From positions 62,001 to 126,000 of the forward strand of contig JADKFA010000010.1 in assembly GCA_016717725.1 (NCBI GenBank): a DNA stretch of 64,000 bases. The letters are read 5' to 3'. Each line of letters begins with the position of its first letter. The first letter of the stretch is position 1. Positions 45,003 to 53,349 of this stretch are shown here, piece after piece. The stretch comes from Bacteroidota bacterium. GTDB taxonomy: Bacteria; Bacteroidota; Bacteroidia; AKYH767-A; OLB10. A program made the position numbers and the translations under genes. Below the pieces are notes generated by a model. It searched no databases. It was not told where the DNA came from and saw only the letters and a program-made list of their open reading frames with translations.

Positions 45003-46042
45003 TATTCTGTTTCAGCTTGCAATTCTTCTTTATAGATTGGCAATAGATCCACAAATTTTTTCACGGTATCTTCTAAATTAAGCTTTGAACGACCACCTGC
45101 TGCATTTTTATGACCACCACCTTCAAAATATTTTTCTGCAATTTCTTTCACTGAAAACAATCCTTTCGAGCGAAAGGATATTTTCACAAGTCCATCGCGT
45201 TCACTAAAGAGCGCCGCCACTTTCATTTTTTTAATGCTCAATCCAAAATTCACGATGCCTTCCAAATCACCAGATTCGTGTTTGAAACGGTCCATGTCCG
45301 ACTGTGAAGCAGTAAAAATGATGACATTATACTCTGCAATTTGTTGCATTTTTTCACTGAGCGTATACCCTAAAAATTTTGTACGCATAAACGAGTTCGT
45401 ATCATAAATCAGCTCATGAATACGATCATTGCGTACACCTTCTTTCATTAATCGAGCAATGACCAAATGTGTTTGATCGGTCACTGAATTAAAACGAAAG
45501 CTTCCGGTGTCGGTCATGATTCCAGCATACAAACATTCTGCGCTATCCCTATTAAGGTGTTCATCCCAACCAAAATCTACCATGAGATGAACCAATAATT
45601 CACCAGTGGAACCTATGGATGAATAGGAAAATTGATAATCACAAAAACCTTTTTTCGGGTCGAGGTGATGATCGATGAGAATCATAGGCACCTTAACATT
45701 CATGAGATCGGCATGCATCTTTTCTACGCGAGATGGATCATTAAAATCCAAACAAAAAATCACTTCTGCTTTTGCAAGATGTTCTCTAGCCGATTTTGGG
45801 TTTCGGATAAAATCGATGACATCTTGACTTCCTTTCATCCAATTTAAGAAAGCAGGAAATTCGCTGGGAACAACTACGGTTACGTGGTGACCCATCGCTC
45901 TCAAAATGTGTAATAATCCGAGAGATGAACCTAATGCATCTCCATCAGGCTTATGGTGAGTGGTGATTACCACCTCTTTAGGAGAAGATAAGAGGTCTTT
46001 TATCGACTTTCTATCTTGGGTATTAAATTCATAATTTGCCAT
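45002..46042 (-). CDS. DHH/DHHA1 phosphoesterase, NrnA-like
   Basis: A 346-residue enzyme that degrades short oligoribonucleotides and pAp. DHH motifs: 'VITTHHKPDGDALGSSLGL', 'CLDFNDPSR', 'LIDHHLDP', 'GIMTDTGSFRF'; the C-terminal DHHA1 domain closes with 'FEGGGHKNAAGGRSKL'. Closest functional names are NrnA and bifunctional oligoribonuclease/PAP phosphatase. Divergent from ndk. Confidence 0.92.
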   Translation of the reverse strand: MANYEFNTQDRKSIKDLLSSPKEVVITTHHKPDGDALGSSLGLLHILRAMGHHVTVVVPSEFPAFLNWMKGSQDVIDFIRNPKSAREHLAKAEVIFCLDFNDPSRVEKMHADLMNVKVPMILIDHHLDPKKGFCDYQFSYSSIGSTGELLVHLMVDFGWDEHLNRDSAECLYAGIMTDTGSFRFNSVTDQTHLVIARLMKEGVRNDRIHELIYDTNSFMRTKFLGYTLSEKMQQIAEYNVIIFTASQSDMDRFKHESGDLEGIVNFGLSIKKMKVAALFSERDGLVKISFRSKGLFSVKEIAEKYFEGGGHKNAAGGRSKLNLEDTVKKFVDLLPIYKEELQAETE

Positions 46043-46064
46043 TCAAGATCAAAATTAATCCAAT

Positions 46065-46072
46065 TACCTTTG
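46065..46072 (+). promoter_or_regulatory. TAnnTTTG -7 element of ndk
   Basis: TACCTTTG, 30 bases before ndk; a TTG at 46036-46038 would leave a 26-base spacer, longer than usual. Confidence 0.4.
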
Positions 46073-46102
46073 CACACGCAAAAAGACAAATAAAAAATAA
46101 CA

Positions 46103-46522
46103 ATGAGCACAAACAGAACATTTACGATGATTAAACCCGATGGGGTTCAAAATGGCCATATTGGAGCTATTTTAAATCACATCACACAAGCAGGATTTAC
46201 AATAATTGCTATGAAGTACATGCGCCTTACACCTGAGAAAGCTGGTGAATTTTATGCGGTACATAGTGCCCGTCCCTTTTACAATGATTTAGTGAAATAC
46301 ATGTCATCTGGACCTATCGTTGCCGTGATTCTTGAGAAAGAAAATGCAGTTGAAGATTTCAGAAATGTAATTGGCGCTACCGATCCAACAAAAGCAGAAA
46401 AGGGTACAATACGTAACTTATATGCAAAATCAATTGAAGCAAACGCGGTTCACGGTTCTGATAGCGATGAAAACGCAGCTATTGAAGGAAATTTTTTCTT
46501 CTCTATGTTAGAGCGATTCTAA
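46103..46522 (+). CDS. ndk: Nucleoside diphosphate kinase
   Basis: A 139-residue enzyme that transfers the terminal phosphate from ATP to NDPs. 'TFTMIKPDGVQNG' at the N-terminus, 'GATDPTKAEKGTIRN' and the phosphorylated His117 in 'NAVHGSDSDENA' are all present. Own terminator (46550-46573). Confidence 0.96.
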   Translation: MSTNRTFTMIKPDGVQNGHIGAILNHITQAGFTIIAMKYMRLTPEKAGEFYAVHSARPFYNDLVKYMSSGPIVAVILEKENAVEDFRNVIGATDPTKAEKGTIRNLYAKSIEANAVHGSDSDENAAIEGNFFFSMLERF

Positions 46523-46549
46523 GTCGGACAAATAATATTTTAATGAAAG

Positions 46550-46573
46550 CCTCGGAAAATTCCGGGGTTTTCT
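46550..46573 (+). terminator. Terminator of ndk
   Basis: CCTCGGAA/TTCCGGGG stem with one G-T pair, then TTTT. Confidence 0.7.
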
Positions 46574-46576
46574 GTT

Positions 46577-46693
46577 TTAGATACGCGGTAAAACGAAAAA
46601 CATAAAGAGCATACTCAAGAAAAAAAACAATAGCGCGGTAAGAACCACTTTTTCATAAAGAGAATATCCATGCCCTTTGGATTCTTTTCGCAT
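46577..46693 (-). CDS. 38-residue membrane protein downstream of DUF721
   Basis: Missed by length cut-offs. Reads 'MRKESKGHGYSLYEKVVLTA' then a membrane helix ('LLFFFLSMLFMFFVL') and ends 'PRI'. Its ATG is one base after the DUF721 stop codon, so the two are translationally coupled, and its own stop comes just before the ndk terminator. The amphipathic start followed by one helix is typical of small membrane proteins. Conservation next to DUF721 in relatives would confirm it. Confidence 0.6.
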   Translation of the reverse strand: MRKESKGHGYSLYEKVVLTALLFFFLSMLFMFFVLPRI

Positions 46694-46694
46694 C

Positions 46695-46985
46695 TTAAAA
46701 AAATTTTATATCGGTTATAACTTCTTGTTTCAACTCTAAATTTAAGGAAGTTATTATCTCCGATTTTAATAGTTCTAATTCATTTCTTACAACAGAAGAA
46801 TTCAAATTCACGGTGAGTGTTCCCTCCATAAATTTCATGCTTAGCGTGCGCTGTACTATGGGTTTAGCTACACATTTATCCCAAGCATCTCTAATTTTTG
46901 TATTCCATAAACCATTCTCCAACTCATATTTTCGAAGCATATCCTTAATAACATCTCCTAGTGAATTCTCGTTGGTGGGTCTCAT
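46695..46985 (-). CDS. DUF721-family protein
   Basis: A 96-residue cytoplasmic protein: 'SLGDVIKDMLRKYELENGLW', 'IRDAWDKCVAKPIVQRTLSM', 'LTVNLNSSVVRNELELLKSE'. DUF721 (DciA-related) proteins often sit next to recF or dnaA and relate to replicative-helicase loading; in Bacteroidota they are short as here. The divergent partner at 47071 is 85 bases away. Confidence 0.85.
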   Translation of the reverse strand: MRPTNENSLGDVIKDMLRKYELENGLWNTKIRDAWDKCVAKPIVQRTLSMKFMEGTLTVNLNSSVVRNELELLKSEIITSLNLELKQEVITDIKFF

Positions 46986-47070
46986 TTCTACAAAAATCTA
47001 AAAAATAAATCTATTTTGCTTGATAAATTTCTTCGATTGCGTAATTTAATTGGATATTTTTGACGAATTG

Positions 47071-47844
47071 ATGGGAATACTAACATTTACAACCGATTGG
47101 GGAACGCGTGATTATCATATTGGCGCTATCAAGGGTATGCTCCTTACTTTTCAGACTGATATACAATTTATTGATATTTCACATCAAGTGGCTCGTCATA
47201 ATATTCAACAGGCTGCTTATATTTTTAAAAACGCCTATCCGAATTATCCCTTAGGCACCTTGCATTTTATTGGTGTTCATAAGCAAAATGACCATCCTTC
47301 AGAGTTAATTGCTATCAAAAAGGACGGACACATTTTTATTGGAGTAAACGATGGTTTTTTCAGCTTGGTTTTTGACGAACCTCCTATCGACATGGTTAAA
47401 ATAACCATTGCAGAAGGATCTAAACATCTTTTTGATTTGCCAACTTTAGTGAATAGCGTAAAACATTTACTGACTGGAAAAAATTTGTATGAATTAGGAG
47501 TTAGACCCAGCAAGTTTATAGAGCGTTTGGCATTTAATCCAACCATTGAAGACGAATTAATTCATGGCATTGTGATTTACATTGATGACTTCGGGAATAT
47601 TGTTACCAATATCACTAAAACTTTATTTGAAATGCAGCGCAAAGGACGAAAGTTTGAGGTGGTGATGCGAAAAAACCAGCATACTATTGATTCGATTAGC
47701 GACAGGTATATGTCGGTGGAATCGGGTTCTGCATTAGCGCTTTTTAATGCCGCAGGACACCTTGAAATCGCAATTAATGAAGAGAATGCTTATAAATTGA
47801 TGAATTTGCGTTTGAATGATACTATCAGAATAGAATTTAAATGA
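47071..47844 (+). CDS. S-adenosyl-L-methionine hydroxide adenosyltransferase (DUF62)
   Basis: A 257-residue protein starting at the ATG 47071 ('MGILTFTTDWGTRDYHIGAI'), which fits the family better than the ATG-less extension to 47050. 'FIDISHQVARHNI' and 'HFIGVHK' in the N-terminal domain and 'IVYIDDFGNIVTNI' in the C-terminal barrel are conserved. Members hydrolyse SAM to adenosine and methionine; relatives are fluorinases, but the fluorinase loop is not seen. Overlaps the next gene by four bases. Confidence 0.88.
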   Translation: MGILTFTTDWGTRDYHIGAIKGMLLTFQTDIQFIDISHQVARHNIQQAAYIFKNAYPNYPLGTLHFIGVHKQNDHPSELIAIKKDGHIFIGVNDGFFSLVFDEPPIDMVKITIAEGSKHLFDLPTLVNSVKHLLTGKNLYELGVRPSKFIERLAFNPTIEDELIHGIVIYIDDFGNIVTNITKTLFEMQRKGRKFEVVMRKNQHTIDSISDRYMSVESGSALALFNAAGHLEIAINEENAYKLMNLRLNDTIRIEFK

Positions 47845-48152
47845 TTACACGAATTGTCCGGTTGAGTTTTAAAAAAGAAAATGTTGTTGATTTTATCAAT
47901 GCGTTTGATGAATCAAAGGAATTGATTTTATCATTTCCTGGCTGTAAAAGACTTCGACTTTTTAAAGATTTTTCAGACGAAAGTGCCTTCTATACACACA
48001 GTGAATGGGAGTCTATGGATGATTTAGAAAATTACAGGAAATCAGAGTTGTTTAGGTCGACATGGAGTAAAGTAAAACCATTGTTTGCGAACTCACCGCA
48101 GGTTTTTTCGCTGGTAGAAAGTATTCATTCACCTAAAATGATTGAATCCTAG
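47841..48152 (+). CDS. Antibiotic-biosynthesis-monooxygenase-domain protein
   Basis: A 103-residue dimeric alpha+beta barrel protein ('ITRIVRLSFKKENVVDFINA', 'ILSFPGCKRLRLFKDFSDE', 'SEWESMDDLENYRKSELF'), a small ABM-fold protein of unknown substrate. Coupled to the SAM hydrolase gene upstream. Confidence 0.8.
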   Translation: MITRIVRLSFKKENVVDFINAFDESKELILSFPGCKRLRLFKDFSDESAFYTHSEWESMDDLENYRKSELFRSTWSKVKPLFANSPQVFSLVESIHSPKMIES

Positions 48153-48170
48153 TTTCAGACACTAAATTTT

Positions 48171-48450
48171 CTCGCAGTGCGCTGAGGCTGCACTACGCTA
48201 AAGGTTCTCGCCGATGCTGCGCTACGCTAAAGTTTCTCGCAAAGGCGCAAAGGCGCTAAGGCTGCGCTACTCTTCTTTCCATCAAAGGTTGATTTCGGTT
48301 GTTAAAAATAAGATTCGCTCTCCCACTGTTTCTCCCCCGATAGCTATCGGGACTGCAAATCTGCCCTCGAGAACCTCAGGCAGCACTCTCCCACTCCCTA
48401 CCGATAGCTATCGGGACTCCCACTCTCCCTCCCGATAGCTATCGGGACTC
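48171..48450. repeat. Composite repeat region downstream of alkB
   Basis: CTCGCAAAGGCGCAAAGG-type units with CGCTACGCTAAAG (48171-48270), then three CCCGATAGCTATCGGG palindromes (48336, 48401, 48430). A frame at 48214-48438 is made entirely of these repeats and is not a gene. Confidence 0.7.
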
Positions 48451-49530
48451 TCACTCTGCCTTCACCATGGAAGGCATTCGTTTCATTTCTTTTTCTAAAA
48501 GTGGATGCATCACTTTAAACCATAAGGGCGGCACAAGAGCCAGCATAATCATTCCAGGATATCCAGTTGGCATTTGTGGACTTTCGTCGTGATGATTTAA
48601 TAGTTGGTATTTCTTACTTGCTTTATAATGATGATCGCTATGACGTGATAATTCAAAGAGAGCCAATCGACCTAATACATGATTGGAATTCCAGGAATGA
48701 CAATGCATTACTTTTTCGAAAGTTCCATCTTCCTTTTGTCTCCTTCCAATACCATAATGCTCAATATAATTTACCGATTCTAATAGCGAAATTCCAAGAA
48801 TGGAAGCTATTATAAAGGATCCAAATACCATCCACCCGAAAAAATAATAAATAGCAAAAAGGAATAAAAACTGAATGATTCCAAATTGAATCATTTGATT
48901 GTTCATTGAAAAAGGATTTTGATTTTGTTTTTTTAGCCGATTTGCTTCAAGCTGCCATGCAGAAAAATAGGAATGAACAATACTTCGGACCAGAAAGGCA
49001 TATAAGCTTTCATCATAACGAGCACTCGCAGGATCATCATGTGTTCCTACGCGTTTATGATGTCCGCGATTATGTTCAATATAGAAATGCATATAGAGTG
49101 ATGAAAGCAATAATAATTTGGCTAATACAATCTCAAATTTTTTCGAACGATGTCCGAGTTCGTGTGCCATATTAATTCCAATAATTCCACAGTTCAATCC
49201 CATCACACTTATCATTGTTATCTTCTCTAATCCCGAATGATTGGGCTCCCCAATTTTCATCAAAAAAAGATACAGCGTAATATATTGCAAAGGAACCATC
49301 AGGTAAAGCAGTCTGTCATAGTTAGAATTCTTTCCTTCCAATTCCAACTGAATGTCATCCAAGTTTGAGCTGTCGGAAGGCAGTAAAAGTTCAAGCAAAG
49401 GAATTAAAACAAAGGCGATTGCCAGAGGTAAGTACAGAGCCCATCTACCTATAATAAAGCCCATGATTGTAAGGAGAGGAATGACCAATGCCACCACATA
49501 TTTTGTCCATCTCCAATTCGATTTCTTCAT
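48451..49530 (-). CDS. alkB: Alkane 1-monooxygenase (AlkB)
   Basis: A 359-residue non-haem di-iron membrane hydroxylase. The eight-His pattern is present: 'HELGHRSKKFE', 'HNRGHHKRVGTHDDPASARYDE' (in parts), 'NYIEHYGIGRR' and 'SRHSDHHYKASKKYQLL', with several membrane helices between. It hydroxylates terminal carbons of medium-chain alkanes when rubredoxin and rubredoxin reductase are present; neither is adjacent. Divergent from coxC-like gene. Confidence 0.88.
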   Translation of the reverse strand: MKKSNWRWTKYVVALVIPLLTIMGFIIGRWALYLPLAIAFVLIPLLELLLPSDSSNLDDIQLELEGKNSNYDRLLYLMVPLQYITLYLFLMKIGEPNHSGLEKITMISVMGLNCGIIGINMAHELGHRSKKFEIVLAKLLLLSSLYMHFYIEHNRGHHKRVGTHDDPASARYDESLYAFLVRSIVHSYFSAWQLEANRLKKQNQNPFSMNNQMIQFGIIQFLFLFAIYYFFGWMVFGSFIIASILGISLLESVNYIEHYGIGRRQKEDGTFEKVMHCHSWNSNHVLGRLALFELSRHSDHHYKASKKYQLLNHHDESPQMPTGYPGMIMLALVPPLWFKVMHPLLEKEMKRMPSMVKAE

Positions 49531-49596
49531 CTTGGGCTAAGGTACTTAAAAATAAAAACGAAAAAAAACCGTTAAACATTTAGCGAAAAATTAATG

Positions 49597-49626
49597 TTGA
49601 CTTGACTAAAAAAAATCGTACATTTG
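49597..49626 (+). promoter_or_regulatory. Consensus Bacteroidota promoter of the oxidase subunit gene
   Basis: TTG (49597-49599), 19 bases, TACATTTG (49619-49626): an exact match to TTG-N17-23-TAnnTTTG. Start codon is 18 bases downstream. Confidence 0.6.
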
Positions 49627-49644
49627 GGAATAGGGAATTGAGGA

Positions 49645-50274
49645 ATGAAGAAGGATACTACGGGGAGTAATACCAGCAGGACATTACTCCCGATTTATAA
49701 GGAAAGATCGGCACCGTATAAAGCATTTTTATTTTATGCTTTATTAGGCTCTGGTATGCTATTCCTTGCCTTATCGATCATGTACATTATTTGGAATTCG
49801 CAACAAGTCGCCCCTACCAATGTTCAATTTCCAAAGTCATTTGTGATTAGTACACTTGCCTTGCTTTTTAGTAGTTACACGCTTTCTATTTCTCGAAATT
49901 ATCATTTGCAGGATCAGGCGCAAAATATGTTACTTTCCATGACGGCATCCCTCCTACTTGCCTTTGTTTTTATTGCCTTTCAAGTGCATGCCATCATTTC
50001 AATTCTTGAACAAGGATTATATGTTAATATTGATGTAAGTCTGCTTTTTCTGTATATTATTACGGGTTTTCACTTTTTACATATTGTAGTGGGTACAATT
50101 TATTTATTTTACCTCAATTTAAAATCATTTGACATCTGGAAAGACCCAGTTAAATCATTGATTTACTTCTCAAATAAATTTGAAGGATTGCGATTTGAAC
50201 TATTTTGTTCTTACTGGTATTTTTGCACTGGACTTTGGTTATTTCTCTTCTTGGTTTTTTTCTATTCACTTTAA
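49645..50274 (+). CDS. Haem-copper oxidase subunit III-like protein
   Basis: A 209-residue membrane protein with five helices: after a 30-residue head, helices near 30-50, 68-85, 95-115, 128-150 and 180-205. 'HFLHIVVGTIYLFYL' and 'FCSYWYFCTGLWLFLFLVFF' match cytochrome c oxidase subunit III. It stands alone rather than in a cox operon and is divergent to alkB, so it may belong to a variant oxidase. Function not certain. Confidence 0.8.
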   Translation: MKKDTTGSNTSRTLLPIYKERSAPYKAFLFYALLGSGMLFLALSIMYIIWNSQQVAPTNVQFPKSFVISTLALLFSSYTLSISRNYHLQDQAQNMLLSMTASLLLAFVFIAFQVHAIISILEQGLYVNIDVSLLFLYIITGFHFLHIVVGTIYLFYLNLKSFDIWKDPVKSLIYFSNKFEGLRFELFCSYWYFCTGLWLFLFLVFFYSL

Positions 50275-50307
50275 TATTCACAATTGCCTTTCGTATATTT
50301 GCCTCTT

Positions 50308-50739
50308 ATGTCACTAAGAAATTCAATATTGCTGCTAATACTTCTTTACGGATTAGGAAAGCAAGTACAAGCACAGAAAACGTATTCGGATAGAGTTTAC
50401 ACAAAAAATCCGATGTGGATCGAGATGATGGAAGATACATTGTCTAATTACAATGAGATTCAAAAGGCCTTTGACCTCTACTTTACTAAGCATGACCTTC
50501 CTCATGAGGAAGATGAAATTATTGGGATGAGATCAGCCAACGAGGAAGAGAAAAAATCGAAGGAGAGTTGGTTGAAGAGGTTATTTAGTAGAAGCAGAAC
50601 AGTGGACGAAACAGAATTGGCATTTGCCGTTAAAAAATACAAGCATTGGAAGCTTTTAACAGAGCCATGGGTGCAGGAAGATGGACGCATACTTTTTCCG
50701 AGTGAGAGAAGAAGAATCTTAGAATCAATTGGTCGTTAA
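50308..50739 (+). CDS. Small secreted protein upstream of a T9SS exoprotein
   Basis: A 143-residue protein with a signal peptide ('NSILLLILLYGLGKQVQAQ'). The mature part is helical and charged ('DRVYTKNPMWIEMMEDTLSN', 'AFDLYFTKHDLPHEEDE', 'FAVKKYKHWKLL'). The ATG at 50308 is used because TATATTTG lies at 50294-50301, seven bases before it. Family not named; its place before a sortilin-like T9SS protein recurs in Bacteroidota (inference). Confidence 0.7.
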   Translation: MSLRNSILLLILLYGLGKQVQAQKTYSDRVYTKNPMWIEMMEDTLSNYNEIQKAFDLYFTKHDLPHEEDEIIGMRSANEEEKKSKESWLKRLFSRSRTVDETELAFAVKKYKHWKLLTEPWVQEDGRILFPSERRRILESIGR

Positions 50740-50764
50740 AAATTACGCAGAAACAGCAGAACAA

Positions 50765-53062
50765 ATGAAAGTAAAATTATCTATAATAATTGCACTTTGC
50801 TTAATGACATCAGGATTTTTGCTAGGGCAAACATCTGCTAACTGGCAACCTGTAGGTCCCATTCAGTTTCCGGTTAATGTAAGTGGACAAATCAATGGAA
50901 TTGGAAGGGTTTGTCAAATGAAATTTCATCCAACCAATCCTCAAAAAATTTATGCGGTAAGTGCTTCAGGTGGATTATGGATTAGCGATAACGCTACCAA
51001 TTCATGGCAGATTACCGGAACCGATCAATTATCTCGAACCGCTTGTGCATCCATCTGCATTGACCATACAAATGATAGTATACTTTATATTGGAACAGGT
51101 GATCCCAATTATTATTCTTCCGATCTTGGTGTGTACAAGAGTATAGATGCTGGAGCTACTTGGGTTCCTGCAAATGCAAGTATTGGAAGCCATATGGCTA
51201 TTGATTTGATTATGGATCCCAATGACCATAATGTCATAGTAGCTTTTACAAATGCGGGTATTTGGAAAACATATGACGGCGCTATTACTTGGGTGGTGAA
51301 AAGATCAACCGGTCAATTTACAGATGCAGCTCATAAGCCTGCTCCTGGATCTCGAACTTTGTACGGTGTAACTTATGGTGGAGAATTTACGAAATCGGAA
51401 GATTTTGGCGAAACGTGGACAACCATTACTAACGGAATTGCAGTGCCAGGTGGTGGACAGGCTGGCGGAATGCGTTTAGCTATTTCATCTGCTGATTCAA
51501 ATATGGTTTATGCAGGGATGATAAAAGATGAGGGAACAATTTTTAAATCCATTGATGGTGGAAATACATTTACAACAGTTTATCATAATCCATCTCAAAG
51601 TTTGGTGGGTTACGATGCTAACGGTAACGGACAGGGAAATTATAATTTTGGAATGTGTGCCGATCCTATTAACCCCAATATTGTTTATGTAGCTGCACAT
51701 GTTGTTTGGAAATCGATTGATGGAGGATTAACTTGGACACAACTCACTATTTGGTCACAAGGATTGCATACTGATATGCATCAAATTGTAGTGAGCCCTT
51801 ACAATACAAACGAGCTCTATAATATAAATGACGGAGGTGTTTGGCGAAGTTTAAATGGTGGTGTGAATTGGAATCCTCGAAGCAATGGATTGGGTGCTAC
51901 TGAAATTTATCATGCTGCATTAAATCCACTTAGAAAAGATATGGTGAGTATTGGTACGCAAGACAATGGTGAGTTGTATATCAGCAACGGTCAATGGAAA
52001 ACTAATCGTGGTGGTGATTGGGGAAGTAGAATGACTTTTGATTACAGCAATTCAAACATGGTTTATTATCATGAGAATGGTAAAAGAAGAAATGTAATTG
52101 TTGGGAATGAAGTTTCTTTTGGCATACCTTTTACCTCGAGCAATAATACGCGAATGGCTTTTACACCTATAGATGGGGAGTTAGGATTGATGGGAACATC
52201 AGATGTGTATTTGACCTTTGATTTAAGTAGTCCAGTACCGTTTTGGGCACAAGCGAGTAGTTTCAATGCTGCTATACGCTCCATGACTTTTGCTCCAAAT
52301 TCTAATAACGTAGCCTATGTATTGACTTCACCAAATGTTTTTAGAAAAGCGACAGACATATCAAGTGGTGTTCCCGTATGGACCAGTTCTACGTTGCCCT
52401 CAACACTTAATCCGAGTGGATATGCTTGCGGTATTAGCAACGATTCCAATATCATTTATGTAGCCGCTGGATCTAAAGTATATCGGTCTTTTGATCAAGG
52501 TAGCACTTGGTCCAATGTGACATTAAATTTACCTAATATTAATATCATCAATATTTTTAGTGATCCTTACGGAAGCGATGAGTCGGTGTATGTTTGCAAT
52601 TCATATGGTATTTGGTATAAGAATAATTCATTGCCAAATTGGATTAATTATTCGCAAGGGTTACCATCGGTTGCTTCTATCACTGATTTTATGTTTTATG
52701 ATGACGGTCCTATTAGTAGTGTAATTAGAGTTTCCACTTATGGAAGAGGTGTTTGGGAAAGCCCTATGCATCCTGTGAGTACCGGACTTAATTTATTGTC
52801 TACCCCTCTACTTTCTTTAGAAATTTCTCCGAATCCAGCACATGAATCCATCACAGTTAATCTTCCGGTTAATCTTGATGAGAAATCGACCATTCAAATT
52901 ACTAATTCAGTAGGACAACTAGTTTTTGAAATGAAATGTCCGAATTCTTCTCAGGAAAAAGTGAATATTGATATTCAACAATTACCTGCAGGAGTTTATT
53001 TGCTGCAATTGAAAAATGGGCAACAACGAATTTTTGCGAACGGCAAATTTGTAAAGAATTAA
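50765..53062 (+). CDS. Sortilin/BNR-repeat exoprotein with T9SS sorting domain
   Basis: A 765-residue secreted protein starting at the ATG 50765 (signal 'SIIIALCLMTSGFLLGQ'). Eight or more BNR/VPS10-like strands follow ('WISDNATNSWQITG', 'YKSIDAGATWVPAN', 'WKSIDGGLTWTQL', 'YRSFDQGSTWSNVT'), forming a beta-propeller, then a type A sorting domain ('EISPNPAHESITVNLP', 'LPAGVYLLQLKNGQ'). Surface-attached, possibly glycan-binding or hydrolase-like; no catalytic residues identified. Confidence 0.88.
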   Translation: MKVKLSIIIALCLMTSGFLLGQTSANWQPVGPIQFPVNVSGQINGIGRVCQMKFHPTNPQKIYAVSASGGLWISDNATNSWQITGTDQLSRTACASICIDHTNDSILYIGTGDPNYYSSDLGVYKSIDAGATWVPANASIGSHMAIDLIMDPNDHNVIVAFTNAGIWKTYDGAITWVVKRSTGQFTDAAHKPAPGSRTLYGVTYGGEFTKSEDFGETWTTITNGIAVPGGGQAGGMRLAISSADSNMVYAGMIKDEGTIFKSIDGGNTFTTVYHNPSQSLVGYDANGNGQGNYNFGMCADPINPNIVYVAAHVVWKSIDGGLTWTQLTIWSQGLHTDMHQIVVSPYNTNELYNINDGGVWRSLNGGVNWNPRSNGLGATEIYHAALNPLRKDMVSIGTQDNGELYISNGQWKTNRGGDWGSRMTFDYSNSNMVYYHENGKRRNVIVGNEVSFGIPFTSSNNTRMAFTPIDGELGLMGTSDVYLTFDLSSPVPFWAQASSFNAAIRSMTFAPNSNNVAYVLTSPNVFRKATDISSGVPVWTSSTLPSTLNPSGYACGISNDSNIIYVAAGSKVYRSFDQGSTWSNVTLNLPNINIINIFSDPYGSDESVYVCNSYGIWYKNNSLPNWINYSQGLPSVASITDFMFYDDGPISSVIRVSTYGRGVWESPMHPVSTGLNLLSTPLLSLEISPNPAHESITVNLPVNLDEKSTIQITNSVGQLVFEMKCPNSSQEKVNIDIQQLPAGVYLLQLKNGQQRIFANGKFVKN

Positions 53063-53148
53063 AATATTACCTATTTTGCGTAATGTGTATTAGGTAATAG
53101 TTGAGGACCTGTGATTTTCCAGCTTTCTCGGCTTAATATCCTAATTTC

Positions 53149-53300
53149 GCCCAGAAGTAGAAATCGTGAAATACGATTACACTTCTGGGCAGCCAAAGAA
53201 ATTCTTCGAAGGATTACATATCAGGCCACTCAGAATTAGAAATCGTGAAATACGATTACACCCTGAAGTAGAAATCTTATTCTAAGATTACACTTCAGGG
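53149..53300. repeat. Tandem array of nested hairpin elements
   Basis: Four related units, each with an inner stem around AAT...ATT followed by ACA: 53149-53190 (outer stem GCCCAGAAGT/ACTTCTGGGC, inner AATCGT-GAAAT-ACGATT), 53200-53215 (AATTCTTCGAAGGATT), 53241-53257 (AATCGT-GAAAT-ACGATT) and 53261-53300 (outer CCCTGAAGT/ACTTCAGGG, inner AATCTTA-TTC-TAAGATT). Units 1 and 4 have GTAG just before the inner stem. The units differ in sequence but keep pairing, so structure is selected. Confidence 0.7.
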
Positions 53301-53349
53301 CGCAGTAATCGAAAAATTAAATAATATAAAATACAAAGAATAAAAAGAT

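Noticed and set aside
48214..48438. Open frame of 74 codons
   Set aside because: Consists of intergenic repeats and palindromes, with no protein-like composition.
53149..53300. Possible CRISPR or attachment site
   Set aside because: Units are not identical and have no unique spacers; they are hairpins with covariation.
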